Shown piece by piece: positions 1 to 9,258 of a DNA stretch of 64,000 bases (position 1 is its first letter; every line of letters starts with the position of its first letter). The position numbers and the translations under genes were made by a program. This stretch comes from Bacillota bacterium (GTDB lineage: Bacteria; Bacillota_G; Limnochordia; DTU010): contig JAAZLQ010000321.1 of NCBI GenBank assembly GCA_012799255.1, positions 77,262 to 141,261 on the forward strand, given 5' to 3'. Below the pieces are notes generated by a model. That model was not told the origin of the DNA, ran no database searches, and saw nothing but the letters and a program-made list of their open reading frames with translations.

Positions 1-1
1 A

Positions 2-379
2 ACTATTCGACTGAGTGATTATCGCGGGCAGGTTGTGGTATTGAACTTTTGGGCCAGCTGGTGCCCGCCTTGTAGAGCTGAGATGCCTGAGTTTCAAAAG
101 CTACACAATGAACTTGCAGAGTCGCAGGATGCAGTACTGTTGCTGTTGAATCAAATTGATGGTCGTACTGAAACTGTAACAAGTGGTACGAAATATTTGG
201 CCGATAACAATTTTACCATGACGAATCTTTTCGATTATGGTACAGTAGGTACACAAATGTTTGGTATTCCTGGACTACCTACCACAGTTGTTATTGACGC
301 GGAAGGGTATCTTTCTAGCTACGTGGTTGGCGCCACCGACAAGGAAACGGTTTGGAAGATGATCGAGGGGGCAAAGTAA
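2..379 (+). CDS. TlpA/ResA-like thioredoxin-fold protein, 5' end outside window
   Basis: The open frame is read from base 2 without a start, so the N-terminus, including any signal peptide or lipobox, lies upstream of the window. The visible part opens with a strand typical of TlpA/ResA proteins and then has the active-site WCPPC, followed by a thioredoxin-like fold with a cis-proline segment near GLPTTVV. Such proteins are membrane-tethered thiol-disulfide reductants on the outer face of the cytoplasmic membrane, used in cytochrome c maturation or extracytoplasmic thiol repair. The stop codon directly abuts the start of ccdA, whose product normally feeds electrons to this kind of protein, which supports a paired role. 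The exact client is unknown. Confidence 0.88.
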   Translation, partial: TIRLSDYRGQVVVLNFWASWCPPCRAEMPEFQKLHNELAESQDAVLLLLNQIDGRTETVTSGTKYLADNNFTMTNLFDYGTVGTQMFGIPGLPTTVVIDAEGYLSSYVVGATDKETVWKMIEGAK

Positions 380-1090
380 ATGCTTCAGCAGATGGCACCC
401 GAGTTCACGTTTTCCCTTTTTGGACTCATTTTCGTCGAAGGGTTCTTGGCATTTTTGTCTCCATGCATTTTGCCCATGATCCCTATTTACCTCCTTTATC
501 TAGGGGGGAGGGAAGGGAAGGAAGGGCAAAAAGGCGGGTGGCGGTTGGTGGTCAATACTTTAGGTTTTATTGCCGGATTTACTTTAGTATTTGTCAGCAT
601 GGGGGCAACTGCCTCTGCCCTTGGCAGTCTAGTTTCTGAAAACCGAATTCTACTGCAGCGTCTTGGCGGAGTCGTGGTAATCTTGTTTGGACTGAACTTT
701 TTAGGGGTTCTGAAAGTCGGTTTCCTGAATAGAAGCCGGGTGGTGGGAGTGGAGACAAAGAACCTGAAGTTTTGGTCCAGTCTGTTTTTTGGTGCTGCCT
801 TTTCCCTGGGGTGGACCCCTTGTCTAGGAGCGTTTTTGGGAACCGCTTTGATCCTGGCTTCAAACTTAAGCACGTTGTATCAGGGCATGGCTTTACTCAT
901 GACTTTCTCATTAGGTCTTGGAGTTCCATTCTTGTTGACTGCGCTTTTATGGACTAGATTGCAGAATACTTTTGGCTGGATCAAACGAAACCTCCCCAAA
1001 GTTCAAGTTATTTCTGGAGTTTTATTAGTGATTGTTGGCCTGCTCATGCTTTTTGATCGTTTTGGATTTTACGCTAATCTATTTTTATAA
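380..1090 (+). CDS. ccdA: Cytochrome c biogenesis protein CcdA (thiol-electron transporter)
   Basis: This 236-residue hydrophobic protein has about six membrane segments and both hallmark proline-cysteine motifs of the CcdA/DsbD-beta family: LSPC at residue 29 and WTPC at residue 148. These two cysteines carry reducing equivalents from cytoplasmic thioredoxin across the membrane to extracytoplasmic thioredoxin-like proteins. The ATG overlaps no other gene and directly follows the stop of the TlpA-like gene, with a GAGGGGG ribosome site inside the end of that gene, so the two are translationally linked. A thioredoxin reductase gene (51006-51914) is elsewhere in the window and could supply the electrons. 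No cytochrome c synthesis genes are visible nearby. Confidence 0.92.
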   Translation: MLQQMAPEFTFSLFGLIFVEGFLAFLSPCILPMIPIYLLYLGGREGKEGQKGGWRLVVNTLGFIAGFTLVFVSMGATASALGSLVSENRILLQRLGGVVVILFGLNFLGVLKVGFLNRSRVVGVETKNLKFWSSLFFGAAFSLGWTPCLGAFLGTALILASNLSTLYQGMALLMTFSLGLGVPFLLTALLWTRLQNTFGWIKRNLPKVQVISGVLLVIVGLLMLFDRFGFYANLFL

Positions 1091-1103
1091 AGGCGGGTTT
1101 TCT

Positions 1104-2567
1104 ATGCAAGTGTATGATGTGGCTATTATTGGGGCAGGGATCGTTGGTACAACCATCGCCCGCGAGCTTGCCAAATACCAACTGAGCATTCTATTGCTAG
1201 AAAAGGGTAGCGATGTGGCAATGGGGGCCACCAAGGCCAACAGTGCCATCGTGCATGGTGGGTATGCGGAGCCCAACACGACGTTGAAAGGACGACTCTG
1301 TTTTGCGGGTCGCCAGGCTTTTGCGCAGCTTGATCGCGAACTTAATTTTGGTTTTAAGGAGACCGGTTCGCTAGTTGTGTCCAGAGACGATGATCCGGGA
1401 CCACTTGAGGAGCTACTTAGACAAGGTGAAGCCAATGGTTTAGCTGATTTGCGCATTGTGGCACAGGATGAACTACGCGAGTTGGAGCCTAATCTTAGCC
1501 CAGATTTAAAATGGGCTCTGTATTGTGCAGGGGCAGGTGTGTGTTCCCCGTACAAGATGGCCATTGCCATGGCAGAAAACGCCATAAAGAATGGTGTCAC
1601 CCTCCAACTGGAAGCAGAAGTAACCGCTATTAGTAAGGAAGAAAATAGTTTTCGCATACACACTCAGGACGCTTCCTACAACGCCCGCTACGTGATCAAC
1701 GCGGCCGGAGTATACGCTGACCGGATTGCGCAAATGGTTGGGGTAGATGATTTCGAAATCCTACCTAGAAGTGGACAGTACCTCCTTTTTGCTCGAGGAA
1801 CCGGAAGAGCCATCAAGCATGTGGTTTTTGGTCTTCCCACTGATAAGGGCAAAGGTATTTTACTCACCTCAACGCTCCACGAAAATCTCTTAATTGGACC
1901 AGATGCAGGCGATCAAACGGATCGGGAGGACACTTCAACCGATCTTGAGCGGATAGCGACGATTTTTGATCAATGCAAGTCACTCTACTCTGGACTGGAT
2001 GCTAAGCAGTTTTTGCGTAGCTTTACTGGGATTAGGGCCCGAAGTTCAACTAATGATTTTATTATTGAGCAGACAAAGGTGGCTGGCTTTATTAATGTAG
2101 CTGGGATCCAATCGCCTGGCTTAACCGCTTCCCCAGCAATCGCTAAGATGGTTGAGGGGGTTTTGGAACAAGCGGGTTTAGTTTTAGAACCGAATCCGGA
2201 TTTTGATCCTTATCGAGAGCCGATTCGAAAACACCGGGAATTAAGACCCCTTAGCGAAATCAAGCCGTTAATTGACCTTCCTTCCTCGCCTGAAAAGATT
2301 ATCTGTCGCTGCGAACAGGTAACGGAAGGAGAAATCATTGATGCTTGCCAGCGAGGCATCCCAATCAAAACGATTGACGCGATCAAAAGACGAACTAGGG
2401 CGTCCATGGGCTGGTGTCAGGGGGGTTTTTGTCGTCCCCGCATTGTTGAGGTATTGCAGAGAGTTTCCCCTGAACCTTTTGATGCCCGTTTTGACATTGA
2501 ACATAGTGGCGTGAGCCGCGTTGAAAAGTCTGAGCTTGTAGACTTCCTCAAATCCAGGGAGGAATAG
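1104..2567 (+). CDS. GlpA-like FAD-dependent dehydrogenase with C-terminal BFD-like [2Fe-2S] domain
   Basis: The 487-residue product begins with a Rossmann FAD motif (GAGIVGTTIAREL) and continues as a DAO/GlpA-type oxidoreductase. It ends with a bacterioferritin-associated-ferredoxin-like domain whose cysteines appear as CRC, then CQGGFC about 35 residues later. Relatives in anaerobes are called NAD(P)/FAD-dependent oxidoreductase or anaerobic glycerol-3-phosphate dehydrogenase, and commonly sit beside a second flavoprotein and a DUF1667 protein; neither is present here. Start chosen at ATG 1104 because an AAGGCGGG site precedes it; the open frame extends upstream into the ccdA end. Substrate is probably glycerol 3-phosphate or another 2-hydroxyacid, but this is inference. 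Confidence 0.8.
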   Translation: MQVYDVAIIGAGIVGTTIARELAKYQLSILLLEKGSDVAMGATKANSAIVHGGYAEPNTTLKGRLCFAGRQAFAQLDRELNFGFKETGSLVVSRDDDPGPLEELLRQGEANGLADLRIVAQDELRELEPNLSPDLKWALYCAGAGVCSPYKMAIAMAENAIKNGVTLQLEAEVTAISKEENSFRIHTQDASYNARYVINAAGVYADRIAQMVGVDDFEILPRSGQYLLFARGTGRAIKHVVFGLPTDKGKGILLTSTLHENLLIGPDAGDQTDREDTSTDLERIATIFDQCKSLYSGLDAKQFLRSFTGIRARSSTNDFIIEQTKVAGFINVAGIQSPGLTASPAIAKMVEGVLEQAGLVLEPNPDFDPYREPIRKHRELRPLSEIKPLIDLPSSPEKIICRCEQVTEGEIIDACQRGIPIKTIDAIKRRTRASMGWCQGGFCRPRIVEVLQRVSPEPFDARFDIEHSGVSRVEKSELVDFLKSREE

Positions 2568-2568
2568 A

Positions 2569-2595
2569 AAAAGCCCCGTTAGGGGCTTTTCGTTT
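2569..2595. terminator. Bidirectional intrinsic terminator
   Basis: A perfect 9-bp stem (AAAAGCCCC at 2569-2577, GGGGCTTTT at 2582-2590) with a four-base loop lies between convergent genes. T-rich tracts follow on both strands, so it can end the upstream flavoprotein transcript and the tyrosine phenol-lyase transcript. Confidence 0.85.
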
Positions 2596-2601
2596 TGCAA
2601 T

Positions 2602-4002
<1,401 letters not shown>

Positions 4003-4016
4003 TTAGCTTTATGTTA

Positions 4017-4045
4017 AGTATAACGTAAGGTTAAGGTAAAGTAAA
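4017..4045 (-). promoter_or_regulatory. Candidate sigma-A promoter for tyrosine phenol-lyase
   Basis: Reading the minus strand, TTTACT (4045-4040) and a perfect TATACT (4022-4017) are separated by 17 bases, placing a transcript start about 30 bases before the chosen GTG. The spacer and -35 region contain repeated TTACCTTAA-like units, which might bind a regulator; this is only a visual observation. Confidence 0.5.
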
Positions 4046-4088
4046 ATAAATTTATGACCATATGGAGTATTTTCAGAATCGCTGGCGC

Positions 4089-4970
4089 CTATGGAGCTAG
4101 ATTGGCCACATCCAGTTTGGAATTCACAAAAAAGGCGGCTACGCCACCAATTCCGATATGGCAACCGAGGACACTGCCAACCACATTCACCAGAAAGTTG
4201 TCATAACCTAGCTCGCTGTGTAGTAGAGTCTGCAGTTGCTCGGCCATACTTGGATCATCTGCATGAGAAATGGCAATCAGTTGCTTAGGATCGCCTAAAG
4301 AACGTTCCTTCACTAATTGGGTGATGCGTTTAATAGCTACTTTCTTACCCCGAACCTTTTGAAAAGGAATCATTAACCCATCCTTCACATGCAAGATGGG
4401 TTTGACACTTAAGAGTCCGCCCAAAAACGCACTAGCGTAACTGACTCGCCCGCCACGATAAAGATAGTTTAGGTCATCTACGGAGAACACATGCTCAACA
4501 TTGTTCAGGGCTCGTTGCTTTACGCGTTCAATGACCTCCTCAGTAGTTGCTCCGGCCTGAACCATCTGGGCAGCCTCAAGTACAATCAATCCTTGACCGA
4601 GACTTCCACTGGCGGTATCTATGATGGTGATCTGGGCTTGGGGATATTTCTTTTTTACTTCTGTGGCTACTAGGCGTGCGGTGTTGCAGGTACCGGAGAG
4701 CTTAGAAGAAAAACTGAGGTAGAGGCAGGGCTGACTGGCTTGGGCATACTTGGTGAACAACGCAAGAATTTGCTCTATGGGTACTTGCCCGGTTGTCGGA
4801 ACCTTGTTAGCCCGGATGGCATCGTAGACTTGATGCGGAGAAATGTCGATTCCGTCCACGTATTCTTGCTCGTCGATATAAACAAGAAATGGTAGTACGT
4901 CTATGTCATAGGCGTCAACTAGATTAGAAGGTAGGTCGCAGGCACTGTCTGTAATAATTTTCAAGGACAC
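4089..4970 (-). CDS. DegV family fatty-acid-binding protein
   Basis: The 293-residue protein starts with the DegV signature (IITDSACDLP) and contains the typical TSQP-like pocket region (PTTGQVP), the S-x-L-S-G-T-x-N segment (SSKLSGTCN) and the YRGGRVS motif of the second domain. DegV/FakB proteins bind a fatty acid so that FakA kinase can phosphorylate it for phospholipid synthesis; no fakA is seen here, so it may work with a distant partner. The GTG start is preceded by AAGGAGA at good spacing and by a promoter-like sequence. It lies downstream of nothing on its strand and is separated from the tpl promoter by about 45 bases, so it may read through into tpl only weakly. Confidence 0.9.
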   Translation of the reverse strand: MSLKIITDSACDLPSNLVDAYDIDVLPFLVYIDEQEYVDGIDISPHQVYDAIRANKVPTTGQVPIEQILALFTKYAQASQPCLYLSFSSKLSGTCNTARLVATEVKKKYPQAQITIIDTASGSLGQGLIVLEAAQMVQAGATTEEVIERVKQRALNNVEHVFSVDDLNYLYRGGRVSYASAFLGGLLSVKPILHVKDGLMIPFQKVRGKKVAIKRITQLVKERSLGDPKQLIAISHADDPSMAEQLQTLLHSELGYDNFLVNVVGSVLGCHIGIGGVAAFFVNSKLDVANLAP

Positions 4971-4994
4971 TATCAGCTCTCCTTTTTGATTTTT

Positions 4995-5022
4995 ATTATG
5001 ATCTTCGTGTTTACAAAGCCAA
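4995..5022 (-). promoter_or_regulatory. Candidate sigma-A promoter for degV-like gene
   Basis: On the minus strand TTGGCT (5022-5017) and CATAAT (5000-4995) are separated by 16 bases, about 25 bases upstream of the start. The divergent gene at 5106 has its own TATACT at 5075-5080 without a clear -35. Confidence 0.45.
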
Positions 5023-5105
5023 TTCCTTCCTAGCGTTCACTGTTGCGATCAGGTCTTGAATCAAGTAGAATAAATATACTCGCGGGGAAAGGGGTGTTAC
5101 TTACC

Positions 5106-5276
5106 ATGAATTATGAAGTTCTAGCTGGGCAAATAAAGGCTCGGATTAACGAGTTAAAATCAGAGCAAATTGGTCTCAGACCGTTCATCCAATCGGATCA
5201 AAACCTTTGGGAGGCTCTAGAGCTTGCAATAAAGGAGCTGAATTGGGTCTTAAGTCAACTCGAAGAGGAGGAATAG
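5106..5276 (+). CDS. Small protein of unknown function (56 residues)
   Basis: I do not recognise this protein. It is a short, charged, soluble sequence with a predicted helical character and an acidic tail (four glutamates), and lacks cysteines or membrane segments. The ATG at 5106 is preceded by a purine-rich GGAAAGGGGTG site; the longer open frame upstream lacks one. The stop is followed after one base by the start of the secreted hydrolase, and the hydrolase ribosome site GAGGAGGAA lies within its last codons, so the two are almost certainly one operon and translationally coupled. Confidence 0.65.
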   Translation: MNYEVLAGQIKARINELKSEQIGLRPFIQSDQNLWEALELAIKELNWVLSQLEEEE

Positions 5277-5277
5277 G

Positions 5278-6867
5278 ATGAGGCGTTTTGCAGTCGTCAT
5301 TTTTTTCTTTATCAGTGTAGTTATGGTTGGTCAGGTAAACGCCCAAACAAGCTCGTTCCTGTTATATCTCGGTGGTACTGAAGTCGGTGGTGAGGAGTAT
5401 TGGCTGAGCGATAACGAGCTTAAAACAGAAGGCAATTTCTCTGTTGGTGGTCAAACACTACAGGTAGCTGCTTCGCTTAAGAACGCTGGAGACGTGGTTA
5501 AGTATCAGGCCAATCTTCTGTCTGGCGCAAGTTTCACAGCTACAATAAAAAATGAACAGGTCACGGTGGAAGTTGGACCGCTCAAGCGTAGTTTTCCACT
5601 TGAAAAGCCCTATATGGTTCTAGATAACAACGTTTTTGCTCATTATGAACAGGTTCTAGCGCTAATGGCCAAGAACGATGATGAGCAGACGATAAGCGTG
5701 ATAGTACCAAGCCTAGTGCTAGCAAATCAAAATCCTGTGATCACCGGACTTTTTAAACGCGTAGGCGAGGTTCAGTATCAAACCAAGGACGGAAATTTAC
5801 TCATTTTAGAGGAGTATGTGCTCACGATGCCTGGCAACCTGCAAATGCGACTCCACGGTCAGGGAGAAAAGTTGATTCATCTAGATATTCCCATGCAGGC
5901 TGCCGAGGTTTTTAGAGAAGGCTATGTTGACATTACCCCTGCTGAAGATCGTAAGGAGCAATTCACTCATCTGCGAACCGAGGAGTTTGCTGTGAAAAAC
6001 GGGCAGGTTACTTTAGCTGGAACTCTCTCTTTACCACAAGGGGAAGGACCGTTCCCAGCGATTGTGCTCAACTCTGGTTCAGGTCCCCAAGATCGTAACG
6101 GTAACACGCCTCCAGCGTTTATGACTAATATGTTTAGGATTTTCGCGGAAGAGTTGACTAAGGTCGGAATTGCAGTGCTTGCCTACGATGAGCGGGGTGT
6201 GGGCGAGAGTACCGGTGATTATGATCTCGCTTCCGTTCAGGATTTGTTATCTGATATTGAGGTTTTACTAGATTTTTTGGAGGATCATCCTCAGGTCGTT
6301 AGTAATCGCATAGCTATGCTCGGTCACAGCGAAGGAGCCTATTTTGCGCCCGTCTTTGCCGACCGGCTCAGTGCCATTGTATTGTTGGCAGGGCCGTCAA
6401 TTACGCTGGACAGACTGATGGAGGAGCAGTTAGACTATCAACTGTCCAAGCCCTGGCTGTCGGAGCAAGAAAAAGCGCTGCTTCAGGAGTACCAGCCTCT
6501 GATCAAACAGGTAATTGTTGAGGCTAGTGAGGGTAAGGACGTAAGTGAAGTGATACCGCTGAACTTAGAGTGGTTGAGACAGCATATGGAATTAACTCCC
6601 CTTGACAACTTGGCGAACGTCACCAGTCCAGTGTTAATTGTGCAGGGGGAAGAGGACTTGAAAGTTATGCCCTACCACGCACAAGTGCTGGCTGATACTC
6701 TAAAGAGTAATGGAAACGAGGCGGTGACTGTACAGTACCTTGCAGGAACAACCCATGATTTTACCTTTTTCCCCTATGATAATGAAGACTTTGATCCCTT
6801 AGATCCATTTAAGCTCAATCCAGCGTTGGTGAAGATAGTAGTAGAATGGCTTGATCAGACTCTATAA
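5278..6867 (+). CDS. Secreted alpha/beta hydrolase (S33/BAAT-like)
   Basis: The 529-residue protein has an N-terminal signal peptide ending near VNAQT with no lipobox. A roughly 220-residue N-terminal region of beta character has no family I recognise, and a C-terminal alpha/beta hydrolase domain follows. The oxyanion region is NSGSGPQDRNG, the nucleophile elbow is GHSEG, the acid is in EEDLKV and the histidine in GTTHDF, so the catalytic triad appears complete. Relatives are annotated as serine aminopeptidase or dipeptidyl-type hydrolases; substrate cannot be told. It acts outside the cytoplasmic membrane. It follows the 56-residue gene and is ended by a hairpin shared with the cold-shock gene. 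Confidence 0.85.
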   Translation: MRRFAVVIFFFISVVMVGQVNAQTSSFLLYLGGTEVGGEEYWLSDNELKTEGNFSVGGQTLQVAASLKNAGDVVKYQANLLSGASFTATIKNEQVTVEVGPLKRSFPLEKPYMVLDNNVFAHYEQVLALMAKNDDEQTISVIVPSLVLANQNPVITGLFKRVGEVQYQTKDGNLLILEEYVLTMPGNLQMRLHGQGEKLIHLDIPMQAAEVFREGYVDITPAEDRKEQFTHLRTEEFAVKNGQVTLAGTLSLPQGEGPFPAIVLNSGSGPQDRNGNTPPAFMTNMFRIFAEELTKVGIAVLAYDERGVGESTGDYDLASVQDLLSDIEVLLDFLEDHPQVVSNRIAMLGHSEGAYFAPVFADRLSAIVLLAGPSITLDRLMEEQLDYQLSKPWLSEQEKALLQEYQPLIKQVIVEASEGKDVSEVIPLNLEWLRQHMELTPLDNLANVTSPVLIVQGEEDLKVMPYHAQVLADTLKSNGNEAVTVQYLAGTTHDFTFFPYDNEDFDPLDPFKLNPALVKIVVEWLDQTL

Positions 6868-6874
6868 GTGCACG

Positions 6875-6903
6875 AAAAAAAGCCCCATCCGTGTGGATGG
6901 GGC
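6875..6903 (-). terminator. Intrinsic terminator for the cold-shock gene
   Basis: A GC-rich perfect stem (GCCCCATCC at 6882-6890 with GGATGGGGC at 6895-6903) has a four-base loop. On the minus strand it is followed by seven T residues, a strong terminator for the cold-shock gene; on the plus strand the T tract is poor, so it serves the hydrolase less well. Confidence 0.88.
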
Positions 6904-6920
6904 ATTCTTGTCAAGGAAAC

Positions 6921-7118
6921 TTAGATGCGAACTACGTTAGCAGCTTGTGGACCGCGGTCGCCGTCTACGATGTCAAAGCTAACTTGATCACCTTCGTTTA
7001 GGGATTTAAAACCAGAACCCTGGATAGCGGAGAAATGTACGAATACGTCGTCTCCATCTTCCCGTTCGATAAATCCAAAACCTTTTTCTGCGTTAAACCA
7101 TTTTACTGTACCAGTCAT
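6921..7118 (-). CDS. Cold-shock domain protein (CspA/CspB family)
   Basis: The 65-residue protein is a single cold-shock domain with RNP1 (KGFGFIE) and RNP2 (VFVHF) and the usual GTVKWFN opening. These proteins bind single-stranded RNA and DNA in the cytoplasm and act as RNA chaperones. An AGGAGG site lies seven bases before the ATG. A near-perfect sigma-A promoter at 7251-7279 implies a 5' leader of about 125 bases, which is typical for cold-shock genes and is likely the seat of temperature control. It is a single-gene unit. Confidence 0.97.
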   Translation of the reverse strand: MTGTVKWFNAEKGFGFIEREDGDDVFVHFSAIQGSGFKSLNEGDQVSFDIVDGDRGPQAANVVRI

Positions 7119-7250
7119 TCAATGGCCTCCTAAAATTTGTGTACTAGTCAAAATCCTAAACTACGCAAACAGTGTAAAACCCTTGCTCACTTCTTTAGCT
7201 GGAACTCGAGGCCATGTTTGTTCGCTTCATTTAAAGTCTTAACCACCTAC

Positions 7251-7279
7251 ACTTTACCACAGCTTAAAGTTACTGTCAA
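7251..7279 (-). promoter_or_regulatory. Strong sigma-A promoter for cold-shock gene
   Basis: On the minus strand TTGACA (7279-7274) is followed after exactly 17 bases by TAAAGT (7256-7251). The transcript would begin near 7244 and carry an untranslated leader of about 125 bases, a length usual for cold-shock mRNAs. Confidence 0.85.
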
Positions 7280-7319
7280 GAAAATCTTAATCAGTAAAAT
7301 GGGGAAAGTTTTCCAGTGC

Positions 7320-7346
7320 TAAAGGATCTACATTACATGCCGATAA
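7320..7346 (+). promoter_or_regulatory. Sigma-28 (SigD/FliA) flagellar promoter for fliD
   Basis: TAAA at 7320-7323 is followed after 15 bases by GCCGATAA at 7339-7346. This is the textbook sigma-28 consensus with ideal spacing. It lies 33 bases before the chosen fliD start and marks this gene as a late flagellar gene. Confidence 0.88.
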
Positions 7347-7379
7347 GAAGGGTGAAGACCTTAGGATGAGGTGACAATT

Positions 7380-8795
7380 ATGAGAATTTCCGGGTTGAAT
7401 TCAGGAATAGATACCGAACAAATGATTAAGGATTTAATGACGGCCCAGCGTATTCCCGTAGATCGGGTTTATCAGCAAAAGGTTAAAGTCGAGTGGAAAC
7501 GTGATGCTTATCGGGAAATAAACACAAAACTTTTGCGTTTGAGAAACTTTACCTTTGATATGACTTTGCAAGGCACATTCGATAGAAATGTTGCCACTTC
7601 TTCGCATACAGACATTCTAACAGTCAATGCTACAGGTAAGGCCCAGGCTGGAACCTATGATTTGAAAGTAGAAAAGCTTGCTAAGGCAGCTCAGGTTGTG
7701 GCGACTGGAGTGACCTTGCCAAGTACCGGATCCTTCACAATTGGTCTAGCAGTTGGAGGAGAGGTTAGTGAAGAAATTGAAATTGATTTTGCCGAAGGAA
7801 AAAGCCTTCAAGATATTGCAGCCGAGATCAATAAGAGCAAAGACCTGGGTATTCTCGCCTTTGCCAGTGGAGATAGTATTTCCTTTACTTCCAAGGCTAC
7901 TGGTGAGGATGTTGAGATCGTGTTAGGTGGGGACTATGCTATCTTTGGCGATGACGTGCAAGCAAGAACTGCAGGTCAAAACGCTGAGGTAAGAGTAAAT
8001 GGTGTAACCCTTTCTAATAGTAGCAACTCCTTTGATCTTAACGGTATTACTGTGAACTTGCTGAGCGCAAGCCCAGGTACTGATGTGCGTGTAGAAGTGC
8101 GCCATGATGTGGATGCTGTTGTAGACAAAATCAAAGAGTTCGTCAACCTGTACAATGAAATTGTGGATGAACTCAATTTGAGTACTCGGGAAGAAGTCTT
8201 TAGGGATTTCCTGCCGCTGACACCTGAGCAAAGGGAAGCACTTTCGGATAAAGAGATTGAGCAATGGGAAGAAAAGGCGAAAAGCGGTCTACTACGCTCG
8301 GATCCAATGCTAAGCAGAGTGCTTAGTGAGATGCGGATGGCCCTGGCAGGAGCAGTAGGTATTGAAGGTGACCACAAAAGTCTTGCACAAATTGGTATTA
8401 CCACAGGCTCTTGGTATGAGTATGGTCGCTTAAATATCAATGAAGAGAAACTGCGCGTAGCAGTAGAAGCAAACCCCACTGGGGTTCGAGATATTTTTAC
8501 TTTCGACTCAGCTGAGGAAGGTAAACAGGGCATAGCCCGGCGTTTAGATTCGGTTCTGAAAGGCGCCATGGAGCGGATTGAGAAAACAGCTGGAAAAGCC
8601 AGTACACCTTATGATACAAGCGCTTTAGGTGAGCAAATCCGTGATTTTGAGTCCCGCTTAAGTGTTATGGAAGAAAGACTTCTGCGCTTTGAGGAAGCTC
8701 AGTGGCGTAAGTTCACTGCCTTGGAAAAGGTATTGGGTCAGCTCTACGCCCAAAGTGACTGGCTTGTCCAACAAATAACGGCAATGCAAGGGTGA
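7380..8795 (+). CDS. fliD: Flagellar filament capping protein FliD (HAP2)
   Basis: The 471-residue product begins with the FliD N-terminal domain (ISGLNSGIDTEQMI, then the helical stretch that forms the stalk). It has a variable beta-rich middle and a C-terminal coiled-coil FliD domain that ends in a long helix. FliD caps the growing filament and helps fold exported flagellin. The ATG at 7380 has GAGGTG six bases upstream; the GTG at 7371 overlaps that site. A consensus sigma-28 promoter lies just upstream. No flagellin, fliS or hook genes occur in the window, so fliD sits apart from the main flagellar cluster here. Confidence 0.93.
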   Translation: MRISGLNSGIDTEQMIKDLMTAQRIPVDRVYQQKVKVEWKRDAYREINTKLLRLRNFTFDMTLQGTFDRNVATSSHTDILTVNATGKAQAGTYDLKVEKLAKAAQVVATGVTLPSTGSFTIGLAVGGEVSEEIEIDFAEGKSLQDIAAEINKSKDLGILAFASGDSISFTSKATGEDVEIVLGGDYAIFGDDVQARTAGQNAEVRVNGVTLSNSSNSFDLNGITVNLLSASPGTDVRVEVRHDVDAVVDKIKEFVNLYNEIVDELNLSTREEVFRDFLPLTPEQREALSDKEIEQWEEKAKSGLLRSDPMLSRVLSEMRMALAGAVGIEGDHKSLAQIGITTGSWYEYGRLNINEEKLRVAVEANPTGVRDIFTFDSAEEGKQGIARRLDSVLKGAMERIEKTAGKASTPYDTSALGEQIRDFESRLSVMEERLLRFEEAQWRKFTALEKVLGQLYAQSDWLVQQITAMQG

Positions 8796-8801
8796 TGAGC
8801 A

Positions 8802-9221
8802 GTGTCCGTTGATTTTTACCAACACAAGTTGGCCCTTGTCAAAAAACTGAGTGAACTGACTGATGCTATGCTGGAATGCACTTCCGACCAGCTTGTGAGC
8901 GATGACAACGCCCATGAACGCTTTCTAAGCCTGCTAGAGGAGCGCGAAACCATAATGGAGCAAATTGATGCACTGAATGCGACTCTAAGCGTTCAGGATA
9001 GCAATATGCCCGATGAGTCCGCAGCCGTTTTGCAGGAGAATCTGCAGGCAGAAATAATCAGGATACAAGGGCAGAATGAGATTCTAGAAGAGATAGTTAG
9101 AGGCAGTTTAGGTCAGATCAAGGAAGAAGCAAAGAAAGTGCAAGAGGGAAAACAGTCGAATCGAGCCTACATTGGGCGCGTACCGAGTGCGGAAGGATCA
9201 TTTATAGACAAACGTCGTTAG
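8802..9221 (+). CDS. FliT-like helical flagellar chaperone candidate
   Basis: The 139-residue product is almost entirely charged alpha-helix or coiled coil without membrane segments, and starts with a GTG shortly after the fliD stop. Its size, helical make-up and position right after fliD match FliT/FlgN-type export chaperones, which bind FliD or hook-associated proteins and limit sigma-28 activity in some bacteria. The sequence itself does not show a decisive motif, so the role is inferred from context. It shares the sigma-28 promoter of fliD and is closed by a hairpin terminator. Confidence 0.6.
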   Translation: MSVDFYQHKLALVKKLSELTDAMLECTSDQLVSDDNAHERFLSLLEERETIMEQIDALNATLSVQDSNMPDESAAVLQENLQAEIIRIQGQNEILEEIVRGSLGQIKEEAKKVQEGKQSNRAYIGRVPSAEGSFIDKRR

Positions 9222-9248
9222 GCCGCGGTGGTGACCACGGCCTCTTTT
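9221..9248 (+). terminator. Intrinsic terminator after the fliD operon
   Basis: A nine-base stem with one mismatch (9221-9229 with 9234-9242) has a four-base loop and is followed by TCTTTT. The hairpin begins within the stop codon of the preceding gene. Eleven bases later the methyltransferase starts, so this probably separates the two units. Confidence 0.7.
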
Positions 9249-9258
9249 AGGAGGACTT

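Noticed and set aside
496..873. Minus-strand open frames inside ccdA and many other genes
   Set aside because: They are antisense shadows of well-supported genes without ribosome sites or family features.
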